This document shows, one piece after another, positions 43,688 through 56,794 of a DNA stretch of 64,000 nucleotides. The DNA is taken from positions 4,200,445 through 4,264,444 of the forward strand of contig OY986970.1 in assembly GCA_963920575.1 (NCBI GenBank), read 5' to 3'. The translations under genes and the position numbers were made by a program. The notes below the pieces were generated by a model. The model ran no database searches, had not been told where the DNA came from, and worked only from the letters and a program-made list of their open reading frames with translations. How positions within the stretch are numbered: position 1 is the stretch's first letter; each line of letters starts with the position of its first letter. This DNA comes from Narthecium ossifragum. Lineage: Eukaryota > Streptophyta > Magnoliopsida > Dioscoreales > Nartheciaceae.

Positions 43688-45068
43688 TAGGGGTGGCAAT
43701 CTGGGTCATGACCCGTGAATCCGACCCGACCCGACCCGAGATAAACGGGTTTGGGTTTGGTATAAACGGGTTCGGGTCATAAACGGGTCGACCCGTTTAT
43801 GACTCGTTTATAAACGGGTCGGGTCGGGTTGACCCGCGGGTTAGGCGGGTCAACCCGTTAACCCGTACCCACTTACCTAACATCCACCTACCCACTTACC
43901 TAACAGCCACCTACCCACTTCCCTAACCCATCCACCTACACAGCCAACTACCCACTTCCCTAACCCAGCCACTAAGGCTCTCACCCTCTCCTCCACTCCT
44001 CTCTACTCCCTACCTCGGCCTCCCGATCTCCCTCTCCCTCCGAGCCTCCGCTCCTCTCACCCTCTCCACCTCCTCCCTTGCCTCTCTGCTCCCCCCCTCT
44101 CCACGGCCTCCGCCTCCGCCCGGACCGCCCCCCACTCCTTCCCGTCGCCTCCACGGCCTCCTCCACGGCCTCCTCCCGTCGCCTCCACGGCCTCCTCCAC
44201 GCCCCCCACTCCTTCCCGTCGCCTCCACGGCCCCCACTCCTTCCCGTCCTCCACGGCCCCCGCCTCCGGCCCCCACTCCTTCCCGCCCTCCACGGCCTCC
44301 GCCCCCCAAGGCACTCCTTCCCGTCGCCGTCCTCCACGGCCTCCGCGAGGTCACCTCAGCGCCGACCACGACCACGAAGCTCCACTGCCATCCAGATTCG
44401 TCCAGATCCGGCTACATCCCGGCCAGATCCGGCTGCTTCCTCGCCGCTACGACTCATATCCGGCCAGATCCGCCCAGATCTGGCTGTTTCCGGCCAGATC
44501 CGGCCAGATCTGGCTGTTTCCGGCCAGATCCGGCCAGATCTGGCTGTTTCCTGTCCAGATCCAGCCAGATCCGGCAAGATCCGGCCAGATCCGGCTGTTT
44601 CCGGCCAGATCTGGCTGTTTTCGGCCAGATCCGGCCAGATCTGGCTATTTCCCGTCCAGATCCAGCCAGATCCGGCAAGATCCGGCTGTTTCCGGCCAGA
44701 TCCGGCTCTTTCCGGCCAGTTTGTAATTAGTTGTAATTTAATTGTAATTAATTGTAATTTGATATGATTGCTGGTATGGTTGTAACTTGTAACTATTGAG
44801 GATGTATTTTAATCAGATTGTAATTAGTTGTAATTTAATATGTTTAATTGTTGTTAAACGGGTAGATCTGACCTGACCCGGCCCGACCCATTTAATAAAC
44901 GGGTTAGGCGGGTCGGGTCGGGTTGACCCGTTTATAAATGGGTCGGGTTTGGGTTGATAAACCTGACCCGTTTATTAAACGGGTCGGGTTCGGGTTGGGT
45001 GTTTTGTTAAACGGGTCAGTGTATGACCCGACCCGAACCCGACCCGTGAACCCGAATTGCCACCCCTA
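43688..45068. mobile_element. Non-autonomous hAT element, 1381 bp, perfect 8-bp target duplication
   Basis: GTTATATG flanks both ends (43680-43687 and 45069-45076), the 8-bp duplication of hAT elements. The tips TAGGGGTGGCAAT are perfect inverted repeats. Both subterminal regions consist of GACCCG/CGGGTC iterations (43715-43860 and 44870-45055). Inside are two arrays: CTCC/CCACGGCCTCC-type units (44030-44350) and ~30-bp GGCCAGATCCGGC/GGCCAGATCTGGC units (44400-44720, about twelve). No transposase; proline- or Arg/Ser-rich frames across the arrays are artefacts. Confidence 0.9.
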
Positions 45069-45076
45069 GTTATATG

Positions 45077-45549
45077 GCACATGCATCTACTTTAAAAGTA
45101 GATCTGGACTCTGGAGGGAGGGGGACGTCTGGAGTGATTCGGATTCCAAGTCGCTCTCAGATCTCAATTGCTTTCCCAAACAAATGCTTTGTCTTAACGG
45201 CAATCTTCGCGATTAATACAAGCTCTTTCATCAATGGCCACATAATTGAAAGGGGCAACACCTAGATCTCTTTACGGAGTAATGATAAATAGCCGATTTG
45301 AGTTGTTGTTGGCCATCAGCCAACCCAAGTTGGCTTGGGGATGTTTGACACGTGGATTACTTATCCACATCAACCAACTCAGGTAATAGTAAAAAATGAA
45401 ATCCTAAGTTATAAATCACCTGTTTTGATTCTCTCGACACGTGGATTACTTATCCACATCCTTTGTTGTTTATTTATCAATTAAATTCGTAAACAATAAT
45501 AAAAGATGTGTGTGTATTTTGCAAGTTTAATCGACAAGATATTGTTCTA
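45077..45549. other. Intergenic with an 88-bp-spaced direct repeat
   Basis: GACACGTGGATTACTTATCC followed by ACATC occurs at about 45348 and again at about 45437. The core CACGTG is a G-box palindrome. No gene. Confidence 0.5.
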
Positions 45550-45565
45550 TCTTTTATTGTAAGTT

Positions 45566-46731
45566 TTTTTTTTTTTGATTAGTTGAGCCCAAAAGGCTAA
45601 AGGACCCGACGAAGGGTTGAGTACAAAATCATCCTATAGGACTTGGGGCATACCCCATAGTCCCCTAGAATCCATAAAGTCCAGACAAAGCCGAAGGGCC
45701 ACGCGAGCCAACCAGTCAGCACGCGTATTATCTTCACGGGGGATATAGGAAACGTGAAAATCCGTGAAGCTGCGTCCAAGCCACCATATGTCCTGCACAG
45801 TACGCCGCTTTCCTCTGTTAATGGCATCCTGCCCTCTATCATCCTAGTTGCATGAAGTGAGTCGCTCTCAATAAGTAACTGCTTGAAGCCACGCTGTTGC
45901 GCGATACTAGCTGCTAAATGGATGGCGCGGAGCTCCCCAAGGAGAATGGAGCTGGTGGTTTGTGAGGTACTCTCAGACCATAGAAGAAGATCATCGTCGC
46001 CAATGCATGCCACCCCAATGCCGGGCGTGCCCGAGAGCATATGAAAGGAAGCATCAGTTTGGAGCATAATACCTATAGCTTCTACCGAGGATGGCTTCTC
46101 CTTGTGAAGGTTGGTAATGTTGATGTACTCTCTGAACTGCCACCTGATCAAGCGCGCCAGCTCACATGCAACTGAGCCCGCCTCCCCTGCAACTACTTTG
46201 CATCGCTCCTTCCAAATCCACCATGCACCATAGACAAGTAGGGACTTCTCGCGCACTCCCTCCGTAGCTTTCTGAGGTTGGTACAGAAGATAAAGGAAGC
46301 GGTCCATGGTTAAGCTACACCCAGCGATGGAGGTTTCAGGAAGTACTCCACTCCAGACCTCCCGAGCGAATCCGCAATCAAAGAGCTAGTGCTCTGGAGT
46401 CTCTTCCTCAAGGCAGCAGCGAGGACATAGGTGCTCAGAGGAGAGGCAAAGGTTCCAAAGCACAAATATGGTCGGCAACCTCCCGTGGAGGAGCTTCCAT
46501 AGGAACATCCTCACCCGGGGGCCTGCGGGGGGCTTTCCAAGTGCTTCTCCATAGTTGCGATTGATCCTCAATATCACACATGTTCTCTAGTGACTCAAGC
46601 ATGTAATAGGCAGAGGCCGAGGAGATCCTACCTTCCTTGTTCCAGACCCATCTCGGATTGCCGCAGCTGCTACTGGGCCTCGGACTGTCCGTGAGGATGC
46701 CGTCAACCATGCTCGGATGGTTGTGCTACCT
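45566..46731 (-). mobile_element. 5'-truncated L1-type LINE: zinc-finger and RNase H
   Basis: On the minus strand a zf-RVT region (RMFLWKLLHGRLPT, then LCLSSEHLCPRCCLEEETPEH, about 46540-46385) precedes an RNase H domain (LQTDASFHMLSGTPGIGVAC, GELRAIHLAASIAQQRGFKQ, IESDSLHATRMIEGRMPL, about 46075-45835). The frame breaks near the end of RNase H. The tail GAGCCC...CAACTAATCAAAAA with poly(A) lies at 45566-45590 (poly-T on the plus strand). The flanks TCTTTTATTGTAAGTT (45550-45565) and TTCTTTATTGGAAGTT (46732-46747) are a 16-bp target duplication with two mismatches. Confidence 0.85.
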
Positions 46732-46747
46732 TTCTTTATTGGAAGTT

Positions 46748-47530
46748 GACCACAAAAATGTTATTTCTATCTCTTATCTTAAGTTGAGGACATGTAGTTT
46801 TTTTTATGAGTTTAATCTATAAGGGATATAGTTTTCTTAAATAATTTATAATATTGTTAAAATGTATGTGACCATACGCAAAAAAAAAAACCTTTTTTTT
46901 ATTATTTCTAGGTTTTCTCATATGAATTACATATCCGCGTGTCTGAAAATCCACAATAGCCAACTTGGCTACGAATCATTTTTCTCCCCCCCTCTCTTTA
47001 CGAGCTCTTTGGCTTCACTTTCATTTATTTCTTGTTTTTCACCTTGCAGGAGTTGAACCAGACACCTCATGTAATGTTAATTCTTTGGTGGAAAATTTAA
47101 TACGTTTTTAATTATGAAATTTGGCTCGAAATGTGATTACAAGATTTTACCACTACAGAGATAAAGGAGCAATCGTCAAATTTGAAATTAGTATAAAAAA
47201 AGCAGATTGAAATCATATATTGAGGCATGTTCACTGTTGCCTTGCTAATTAAAAAACTTAAGCTGATCAAAATAATTTAATTTATATAGTATAACACATC
47301 CTTTTACATGTGATACTTTATACTTACCTAAATATCGAAAATAAGAAAGCAGACTAATTGTCAAAGGTTTGAGAGTTTTATTTTATGTTATTTATGTGTG
47401 ATACTTTTACGCATTCAATAGCGCAAAAAAAAGGGTAGATGGTTCTTCATGGATATACTTATTTGAAACTGCTCCCCTTCTCTACAGATCTTATGGCTAC
47501 ATATGAGAAGCTGCTGGAGGTTCTCAATAG
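46748..47530. other. AT-rich intergenic, nothing recognised
   Basis: Poly-A/T runs; no gene or repeat boundary. Confidence 0.4.
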
Positions 47531-47532
47531 CG

Positions 47533-49770
47533 ACAACGTTTTTAGTTATAAATACGCATTCTCCAAGATAGAGCTCTTTAAAATGCATGACCATCACGAC
47601 GCCTTACTCTTTTTTTTTATTATTAGTTGAGCTCAAAGGTCAGGTAAGTGATGAAAAATACAACTCGACACGAGTAGGAACACCTACAAATGCCCACACT
47701 AAAATAAATCAAAAGAACCCAAGTCAAAAGAGCTACCCAAACACAACTCTCAAAGGACAAAAGAAACACCTCCCATCAGTCCTACAAAACCCCCTTTTTC
47801 CTGCAAGCATCAAGAAGTATGGTAGCCACAGATCCACGAGTATCATGTCTTTTACGCATCCGTTCACCGTCTACCTGTCGTTGTGCCTTCCAAGGAACCC
47901 GCACCCTGAGCAAAGGCCTATCTTGAACATGAGACCGCCGTTGCTGGACAACCTGCCAGCTATCATTCCAAACACCAGCTGTCAATTGCCCCCCCCCCCC
48001 CCCACCACACACCTTTGAAGTAAACACCAGTACTTTGAGAAAACAACCCATCCGCCACCATGGCCTTCATATATCCCTTGGCCCTAGAGATGGCAAAATT
48101 GACCGTCCCGTTGGATAACTGAACCGATCCGCACCGATGGGGACGGGTATGGTATAGATTTTTTACCCCGTGGATACGGGTATGGTTTACAAATTTAAAA
48201 TCCGCACGGGTACGGGACGGATTATGGTATTGAGTAATATCCGCCCCGCTATCCGCCCCGCCCCGCTATCCGCCCCGTCCCGCCACTAAATGTTGGTTTG
48301 GTGGATTTTAGAAAGTCTATTTTTGTAATAATACTCTAATAAAGACTAATTGTTGATGACTGTTTGGTGGATCTAGATTTTAGAGACCGAATGTTGATGA
48401 TAGTTTGGTGGATTTAGATTTAGATTTTAGAGACTTAATGCTAATTGAATGGTTTTTTTTAGGTTTTGCGGATAACCACGGGTTGCAGGTAATATCCGCG
48501 TACCCGCGAGAATGGTTATGGTCCGCGATCCCCATTATTCGCGCGGGCACGGGGCGGTGCGGGTATGGGCGGAGGAGTGCGGAGACGGGGACGGATATTC
48601 CAATATCCGCCCCGATCCGCCCCGTTGCCATCACTACTTGGCCCACATCCGGCAACGTTTTTGGTTATAAATATATAGGCTTCAAGATACAACTCTCTAA
48701 AATGCATGACCATCACAACGCCTTAGTTTTCTTTTCTTTTTTTATTAGTTGAGCCCGAAGGTTAGGAAAAAGATGAAAAATACAACCAGACACAAGTAGA
48801 AACACCTACAAATGCTTACACTAAAACAAACCAAAAGAACTTGAGACAAAAGAGCTACCCAAACACAACTCTCGGAGGACAAAAGAAACGCCTCCCATCA
48901 GTCCTACAAAACCCCCTTTTTCCGACAAGCATCAAGAAGCATGGCAGCCACAGCTCCACGTGTATCATGTCTTTTACACGTCCGTTCACCGTCTAGCTGT
49001 CGTTGTGCCTTCCAAGGAGCCCGCACCCTGAGCAAAGCTTTATCTTGAACATGAGACCATCGTTGTTGGACAACCTGCCAGCTATCATTCCAAACACCGG
49101 TTGTCAATTGCCCTCCCCACCTTTGAAGTAACCACCAGTACTTTGAGAAGACAACCCATCCACCCTATTGTGAGCACCATGGCCTTCAGATATCCCTTAG
49201 CCCACATCTGGCAACGTTTTTGGTTATAAATACTTAGGCTCCAAGATACAACTCTTTAAAATTAATGACCATCACAACGCCTTAATTTTTTTTTTTTTGA
49301 TTAGTTGAGCCCGAAGGTTAGGAAAAACACGAAAAATACAACCAGGCATAAGTAGAAACACCTACAAATGCCCACACTAAAACAAACCAAAAGAACCCGA
49401 GACAAAAGAGTTACCCAAACACAACTCTTGGAAGACAAAAGAAACACCTCCTATCAGTCCTACAAAACCCCCTTTTTTCCAACAAGCATAAAAAAACATG
49501 GCAACCACAGCTCCACATGTATCATGTCTTTTACGCGCCCGTTCACCGTCTAGCTGTCGTTATGCCTTCCAAGGAGCCCGCACCCTGAGCAAAGCTCAAT
49601 TTTGAACACCAGACCGCCGTTGCCGGACAACCTGCCAGATCATTCCAAACACTGGCCGCCGGTTGCCCTCCCCCACCTTTGAAGCAACTACTGGTACTAT
49701 GAGAAAGACAACTCATTCGTCCTATTATGAGCATCATGTCCTTCAGATATCCCTTGGCCCACATTTGATT
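47533..49770. repeat. Three tandem ~560-bp units derived from a LINE 3' end
   Basis: Units start at about 47533, 48653 and 49211 with CAACGTTTTT(A/G)GTTATAAATA, then AATGCATGACCATCAC, a poly-T tract, ATTAGTTGAGC(C/T)C, TTTGCTCAGGGTGCGGG-like text (reverse), and end at CAGATATCCCTTGGCCCACA. The poly-T plus TTAGTTGAGCCC is the minus-strand poly(A) and 3' end of the LINE family seen at 45566. Removing the hAT insert 48085-48636 and its duplicated octamer makes the first unit the same length as the others. Non-coding. Confidence 0.8.
48085..48636. mobile_element. hAT MITE, 552 bp, perfect 8-bp target duplication
   Basis: CTTGGCCC flanks both ends (48077-48084 and 48637-48644). Tips TAGAGATGGCAA and inverted TAGTGATGGCAA match except one base. 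Subterminal GATCCGC/CCGCCCCG and GGGACGG words are inverted. It sits exactly at the end of the first unit of the tandem array, so it inserted after the array's ancestral unit existed. Confidence 0.9.
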
Positions 49771-49789
49771 TATGAAAAACAGATGGACC

Positions 49790-50600
49790 ACCAACCACCA
49801 TCTTGTTGGGCTGCGGAAGCAGTGAGCACAATACCAGTATCAGCCACCATATTGTGAGCACCAGAGCCATTAGACTTTCTTCGGCCGAAATTAGATATGA
49901 TATAAGAAGAGACCAAATCGGAAGCCCAAAACTTACGAGCATACAAAGAGTAAAAATTGGATTCTGTTGGGCCGAAAGTATAGGCTCAAGGACCACACCA
50001 GCCTCCCCGAGATGGCACCCAGCAATATCCACCGCCCCTAGGTGGGATGGCCCATTAGTGGACTTAGCCCAATATCCTGCCTACATCGGGACACGTAGCA
50101 TCATCCATTCTTTCTCCCACCTTTTCTCCCTCTCCATTAATGCACCCCCTCTGCCCGAGATGCTCTCTGCAGCTAATGAGGGCCTTCCTTCAACAAGGAC
50201 CATTAATTTGAACATGGTTTATGTCCTCCTCACAGCTGAACTGGTCCCTTAACGCGAAGAATGTACAGGGGAACTTTCCTCCCCGTAAACTTACCAAGCA
50301 AAGAGTTCGACCACTTCCTCTTACATTTCTCGACCTCCTCTGGCTCTAGAACAACTCTGTCCTTGCTGCGTCTTCGAAGGTCCTCCCTTTCCTGTTCCCT
50401 CACGATGCCTGGTTTTAATTTAAGCCCACCAGCAACTTAACTTGGGACCAAGTCCTTCCACCAGCCCTAGCCACCGGATACTCCATGACCTGAGGAGCAG
50501 AGTCCACCACAATCACTCCAGGCTCCATCATATCTCCTTTCCCTACCCTCCATTCCCCATCTGTCTTTCTTTCTAGCGAAGGACCTGCACCCTGGTCCGG
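49790..50600 (-). pseudogene. LINE 5'/ORF1-like remnant
   Basis: On the minus strand 50340-50235 reads EKCKRKWSNSLLGKFTGRKV then PLYILRVKGPVQL, similar in layout to the W(K/S)NSLxGKxxGRK segment of plant L1 ORF1 (gag-like) proteins. The rest is broken by stops. Together with the 3' tail at 49290 it may be the two ends of one internally deleted LINE. Confidence 0.5.
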
Positions 50601-51013
50601 CCAAAAGTATGAAAGCTACAATCGAGTTCAAGATTGATGCGTGCTAATGCTTCGACTTCCACTATAAATTCTTAACAAGTTTGGGATGCCAAAGACGACA
50701 ATTTCATCAACATTCAAGAATATTTGCATCTATATGTGAATATATCTATTCCAGTAAAAGTTTGTGATTATACAGACCTCTCGTTGGGCATTAATGGGAT
50801 ATCCTAAATGTAAAGGAGACGATCTTATTCTTTAACGGACAGACTAATATGCAATACCACCTTCCTCTCACAAAACTTTGGTATGGCCACAGTCTCCAAC
50901 ATTCTGGCTGCCGAAGACAACCCCGTCCGTGTCATTTTCATGTAGCCGTCCAATTCATCCTATCACTTCAGTTTCGTCGATAATAACTCCCTCAATAATA
51001 ACTCAGATAATGC
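50601..51013. other. Probable 3' UTR of the diflavin reductase gene
   Basis: No gene. The part adjacent to 51013 should contain the 3' UTR of the minus-strand gene. Confidence 0.4.
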
Positions 51014-54000
51014 TCACGACCATGCCTCTATGTTGAATCTGCCAGCTTTCTCAAGCAATCTGAGCCACCTAGTAGCGGATTCCTTCGTCACACCACTTTG
51101 TTCCGCGATGATCTCTTGTAGAGCTGATGTCACATCTGCAGGCATTTTCGTAGATGATCCTGCTATGTATACAGCAGCTCCGGCGCTCAATAAATCCCAA
51201 ATTCTCTTGCTCTCTTCCTTCATCTTGTGCTGCACATAAATCTTGCGAGGCTGGTCCCTTGAGAAGGCAACAAAGAGGCCTCCACCCTTCTCTGGCGATA
51301 GCACCCCATTGTTTTGTGCATGAGATGACCATAAATTTTCATAAAGGAAATCCTTCTCCCGGTTCCAGCAACCAAAAAAGAAAAGAATTGGAGAAGTTGG
51401 CACGCTGTTACTATGTACTGCTCTTTCCTCCACAAATGCTCGAAATGGCGCACACCCCGTTCCTGGTCCAACAAGTATTAGAGGAAGAGACGGTGGAGGG
51501 GGGAGGAGGCCTCCACGGATCCATGCAGGAATAAGATCTGTCCATAAAAAAGTGGAAAAGGTAAAATACAATCATTTACTCGAAAGCTGTTGGTTGAAAA
51601 GACTATTTTGATGATGTAAGTTTGCATCACCACTGCTATGAGGATCAAGTCCAGCTAGCCATGTTGAGCAGAGGCCACAACGCTTCCTCTTGTATGAAGT
51701 CATCCATGATACTATGTTCACAGTAAGGTGCACTTGATTGGGATGTGCCAGAGGGGAAGAAGAAATTGAAAATGCTCTTGTTTTTAATGGGGGCACCAGC
51801 TGCACCAGCCATTCAAATGGCATTTGCACTGATGGGAAGTCTTCAAGTACCTGGATGAATAACCTAGTCAATTACTTGAAAAGCACATGTTTGTAAAATT
51901 CAGCCTGTCTGTTTATGAAGATCTTCCGTCCTCATATGAATCATCAATGGAAGGATTGCCCAATCACGTAAAGAAAAGAAAGAGAATGGAAAAAAGAAGC
52001 CTCTTATAGGATCAGCATAAACTGCTCGATCTGTAAGTGTGACATAATACGGAAATAACAAGACATGTAAGCAAACATCAAAGGCGGAATCAACAAGTTA
52101 CCTCCAAAACAGTTCTTCGCTCCTTCTGATTGTACTGATAAAGGTCATCCCTACCTTCTGTAGAAGCAAAATATTGAAGCCTTTCCTTCTCATGTTCAGC
52201 AGTTGCATAAAAGCTCATGACCTAATGGCACACATAATTATGCGACAAGTTGAAAGTGAACCTTGTGTTCAACAACTAAACAGGAAAAAGAAATGTGGAA
52301 TTGAGCTCCAGAATAAAACATAAGCAGACCAAAGTATAACTAGCTCTCCCAGGTTTTTTAATGCATTCAAGCATTAGGTAAAGATGTATATATCTTGACA
52401 AACAATCATCTTGCCTCAAAGAAATAGCACCGAGGGGAAGCTGATGCCACATCCATAGTCAGCGCAACAAATGTTTTCAATTTGACTGATTTCATGACAC
52501 CGTTAATTGATTGCTTGTTGACAGACCTGGGCAGCACCTGCGAGATAAGACATAGTTCTCCTTCAATCTGACTTCCACCAAAAAGAAAGTAATAATGCAG
52601 AAAGGTCACTTCACAATGAAACTTGAAACAAAAGCAGTGCATCACAAATTTCTATAACCCTATATTCCCACTTTCCCAGAACTAATTTAGGATGTTTTCT
52701 GACAATACTCGATACAACACAGAAGGACAATCTCTGAAAAGGAGAGGTTTCCAACCTGCTCGCAAACCTGGATATATACAATATCAAAAGAGTGAGCATA
52801 CAAGCATGAACCCACTAAGATAATAGCCTAAACACGGAATGAACCCATATCTGCTACAGATAGAAGAAAACTGGGAAAAGATACAATCTGCTCTGCTTTC
52901 CTCAGAAAACTTGAGAGAATGTAAATAAGCATGATCAGGGCAAAAGGTTCAGGTCTTAGAACTCAAGCTTTAAATTAGCTCATCAATATATGCCCATACC
53001 TGAGACTATTTTCACTTTTGTCAACCGTACCATTCAAGATAGTTGCATGATCTAAAGCAGACAATTGGCGAAAAAGAGTGGAGAGTGTTGGACGGACAGG
53101 ATTAAGTTGAGAAAATACATACCGTCACAAAACATTCTGGATCTAGGTTGCAACGGCATATAAATGCATCGACGGCATCCGGATTTTGACTTGGGAGAAT
53201 CTCAAGGACATCACCCACTTGATACTCAATGTCCTAAAATCACCCCCAAAAAATAAATATTCATCATATTTCAAAGAGGTCAAAGAATCTGCAAGACTGC
53301 GACCATGCAGCCTTAGGGCAAATGAATTACATGGAGTGCCACAGAGTGTTAGACTTACAGATGAAAGTGCTTGAAATTCAAAATGGCGCACGTCTTTATC
53401 ATGATCAACTTCAGTCAAACGTTGATTTGCTATCTATCAAGTAGTTCATCAAAGATAGGGCATCAATTTATTTAAGCCGATAGATAATTACTGCCAACCA
53501 AAAGAGTAATAAAAGTTCCATCTTCTTGGATTCACCGAAATAATACCAATAAGTGGTGAACACAGAAAACATCTATGTCAATGTTATACAACTTCACAAC
53601 AACATAGAAGCCTAAAAGCACGAACTACAGATAGTATTCGCAGATAGACAGTAGGAGATACTATTTATTTGGATAGATGTACTTGATATACAATTAATTG
53701 ATCCAATTTGAAGCTGACTGACTGTTTCACATGGTAGATAAAGGTATTTCAGCTAGACTCGTAAGCAGCAGATGCAATTGCTGCATTAACAAAGTTTGCA
53801 ACAACAGTCGTAATCTTAGGAAGAGATGCATGCTAAAAGTCATCCGCCATGGACTTTTCTTATTGATCCCACTATCCCATCAGGTACTTAATGGAAGTTG
53901 GCAATTGCCAGTAGCAAATCTTACAAATCCTAGGAATGAACTTCCATTTCAGATGCCTCTTGATTCATTAGATACAAAGAAGTAAGCTTACAGGTGCATC

Positions 54001-56720
54001 ATGAAGAAAAGGACATTAACTTCACTAGACAACACTAGACATCATTAAAAATTAATATCATCTTTGATATTTGCAAATGAGGATGCTGAATAGTTTGTCT
54101 ATAACATGTAATGCTAATAATAAAAAATGCATTTTTTTGTCTAGATACATAATATCCATCTCAACTTACTTATTGATAATTCGCTTTAACACTAACTGGA
54201 GATAATGCATATAACAGAAGACCGAGGGAAATATGAACAATAGATGATACAAAATAAAATGCCCACGGGATAAATACCAATTTCAGCAAGTGCTGTGGCC
54301 TGCAAGTATCATACTGATGTTGTGCAGAAGACATCACACGTGCTCTCTCAATTAGTTCCTCACTATGCTTCAATTCTAAGAAATATAGGACCACAGCATT
54401 GACTCAATATATGATCAACAAAGATATTCAACTAATTTTCCAAGGGTAAAAACCAAAAAGGAATATTAAGATCACAAGAATTTCATGAACTGATGAATAA
54501 AGTAAGAAGACTGATTATCACAATACATTGGCAGTCATCTTCAACGACTTATAATGACCTCAAAACTAGCCAGATGACTCTCCTGGTAACCTGATAGAGT
54601 GATAGCTCATCACCTTATATTTTATCATGCTAACAAGAACAGGCAATTTCACTAAATCAACCCAGTATTCAGCACATGACTCGACACAAAAATAACTTTT
54701 GGCAGGTAACACTGGATGCCAATTCTTAACTCATTTACGTAAAAATTCTTGCAATAAAAGCATCTGCGGCAGTTATCTTACAAAAGTAAGGGAGACTGTG
54801 AACATTCTCCTTTACTGCTGTGTAGATTGATGTAACCAAAACTAATAAACTCAATAACTAAAATTTACCTTCACTAGATAATGAATATGGAATCCACTCT
54901 TCGGCATGGTGATAAATGATCTCAAACTTCGGCTGATCTAAAGTTCCCATTTGCTGAAAATTTTCTGAAACACTTGGTAGAAGTATTGGGTTCATTTGAT
55001 TTAGCATACTCCAGAGTGATGACAGCCAAGGATCTAAAGTGCCTTCATACCTAAAAGCAATAGGATTTTCGTGTTAATATTGAGATAGTTAGGATAGCCA
55101 GAGTACGTTTGAAAGAAGAAGCAAGAGCCTGTCAAACATCGTTCGTGAAGCAAACAGCAACAACCTATAGCTCTTATGTATTTTAAGAAATAGTGATAGA
55201 TAAGTTTTAAAAAAATGAACCACAGTCTCATCGTATCAAGCCCTAGAGTCTTGGCACTAGTGAAAAGAGTTTATGACTTCAATGAAGAACAAGTAAATTA
55301 ATCGAAAATGGCTGAAGGATGAATGATGGGGTAAACAAATCATAAACCAGTAAGAAAAGTTCAGTAGTTAAGCATAAAGGAAACTCTGCGGCACTCTAAA
55401 GCAAACATACCCTGAAGGATGCTGATCATCCCCCAAACCTTTTTCAATAATTGGACTTGCACCAAGATCTAAAAGCCTTTTATCCAGCTTCTTCGCAGCA
55501 AACTGCAGTCAAAAGAAAAGACATTATTTTAGAAAATGAGAGGTATCAAACTGCCAAAGCAGCAAAGGAAAACTGACAATCAGCTTCTGTCATTACAAGC
55601 AGATTATGCAAGGAGAGTGAGAGAATGACTGAGAAAAGAAACAAAGCTTCATTGCACAGTCGTTTTTTGCAGGTTCAGCATAAGGGATGCTCATGACGGG
55701 TGTAATGAGGATTAAAATTATACCATGACGGAAAGAGAAGCCATAGTTTATGTGCCAAAAAATTTCAAGAAACAGGACAAGTATTCGAGGGTAATCTACA
55801 TTGTATTTCTGGTAGCCAGAGTCACCAAGTCCAAACACCGCATACTGAAGCCCTTCCAGCCAATGCTGACTGAGATTACTCCGCAGAAGAAACCTCCAAA
55901 ATACCTAAACAAATCATACTCATTAAAAATAAGGATCTCAGATAAAAAGTGAACTTTACAAAACATCAAAGACCACCAACCTTCATGGAATCCGGCATCT
56001 CTCCTTGGCCTGTAGTTGACACAACAAAAATCACTGTCTGTTCATCTGGCAAGCAACTCTACATAGAGAAAGCAATCAACTAAGTTTCTATGAATATTAA
56101 AGAAGTACATCACGCATGCTTCCAGCCATAGAGATATCATCACGCAACGCACAAGTAGTCCTTCTCCTGCCTATGTCAAGAATATGGAAGAAATCGTGTA
56201 AACTTCCACCCTATCTTCCATGTATCTTAAGAAACTTGAAGATGACTACAGATTTGAGAGATAAAAAATGAAATGGTGTCAAATTTACGCACGTATTTCA
56301 TGCTTATTTTCCCTCACAATCGAAAGCATCAATAGTTTCTTTAACTTGGATTTTAAATTCCTACGCTTCGGAGGCGTCCTCCATTTATATTTTGAAATTT
56401 CTCTTACAACCGTATGATGTATTCAGCTTAAAATTACTTGGCCATCACATTCGCCGGGCGATTCAGGAATAGGATACACTAAATTAACAATCCCAAGAAC
56501 CATAAAGAAGAGAAAAGAAGAGGAGAAACAAATTAAAGGCCAAACAGGGAGGTTCGGAGATGTATCTAACCGGATCAAAGGCGTCGGTGGAGAGGACCTC
56601 GACGGAGGGGCAAACGCGGCGCTCGGCTTCCCTCCCGACGCGCTCCGCGGCGTCCATGGCGTTCCCCGTCTGGGAGGCGTACAGCACCAGCAGGCGCACG
56701 CTCCCCTTCTCCACCTCCAT
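51014..56720 (-). CDS. ATR3: NADPH-dependent diflavin oxidoreductase (ATR3/TAH18-type)
   Basis: A cytosolic flavoprotein that passes electrons from NADPH via FAD and FMN to the anamorsin/DRE2 iron-sulfur protein in cytosolic Fe-S assembly. Twelve exons on the minus strand: 56720-56571, 56058-55981, 55904-55800, 55502-55411, 55050-54869, 54375-54278, 53433-53359, 53233-53123, 52537-52415, 52221-52102, 51850-51631, 51537-51014. They sum to 1878 nt, 625 aa, the usual family length. FMN domain: SQTGN at 16-20, STTGQG at 64-69, GLGDSGY at 101-107. FAD domain: KDVRHFEF, GDVLEILP, RAFSISS at 403-409, GLCSTWL. NADPH domain: GPGTGCAPFR from 475, FFFGC, YVQHKM, AGSSTKMP and a C-terminal EAWS. All junctions are GT-AG except a GC donor after exon 9 (GAG/GCAAGA at 52415/52414). 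Start at 56720 fits the family N-terminus. It looks intact. Confidence 0.93.
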
Positions 56721-56794
56721 CCTCTTCCACCACGGCTAGTTCAGGCGAGGTCGAGACGCTCGCCGACTCCAGATGTATCACAAGAGGTTTTGGC

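Noticed and set aside
44078..44767. 229-codon Pro/Ser/Arg-rich frame
   Set aside because: It is a translation of the CCACGGCC and CCAGATCCGGC tandem arrays inside the hAT element.
52757..52768. 12-nt mini-exon in the diflavin reductase gene
   Set aside because: AG and GT borders exist, but family alignment passes directly from exon 8 (CFVT) to exon 9 (VLPR) without it.
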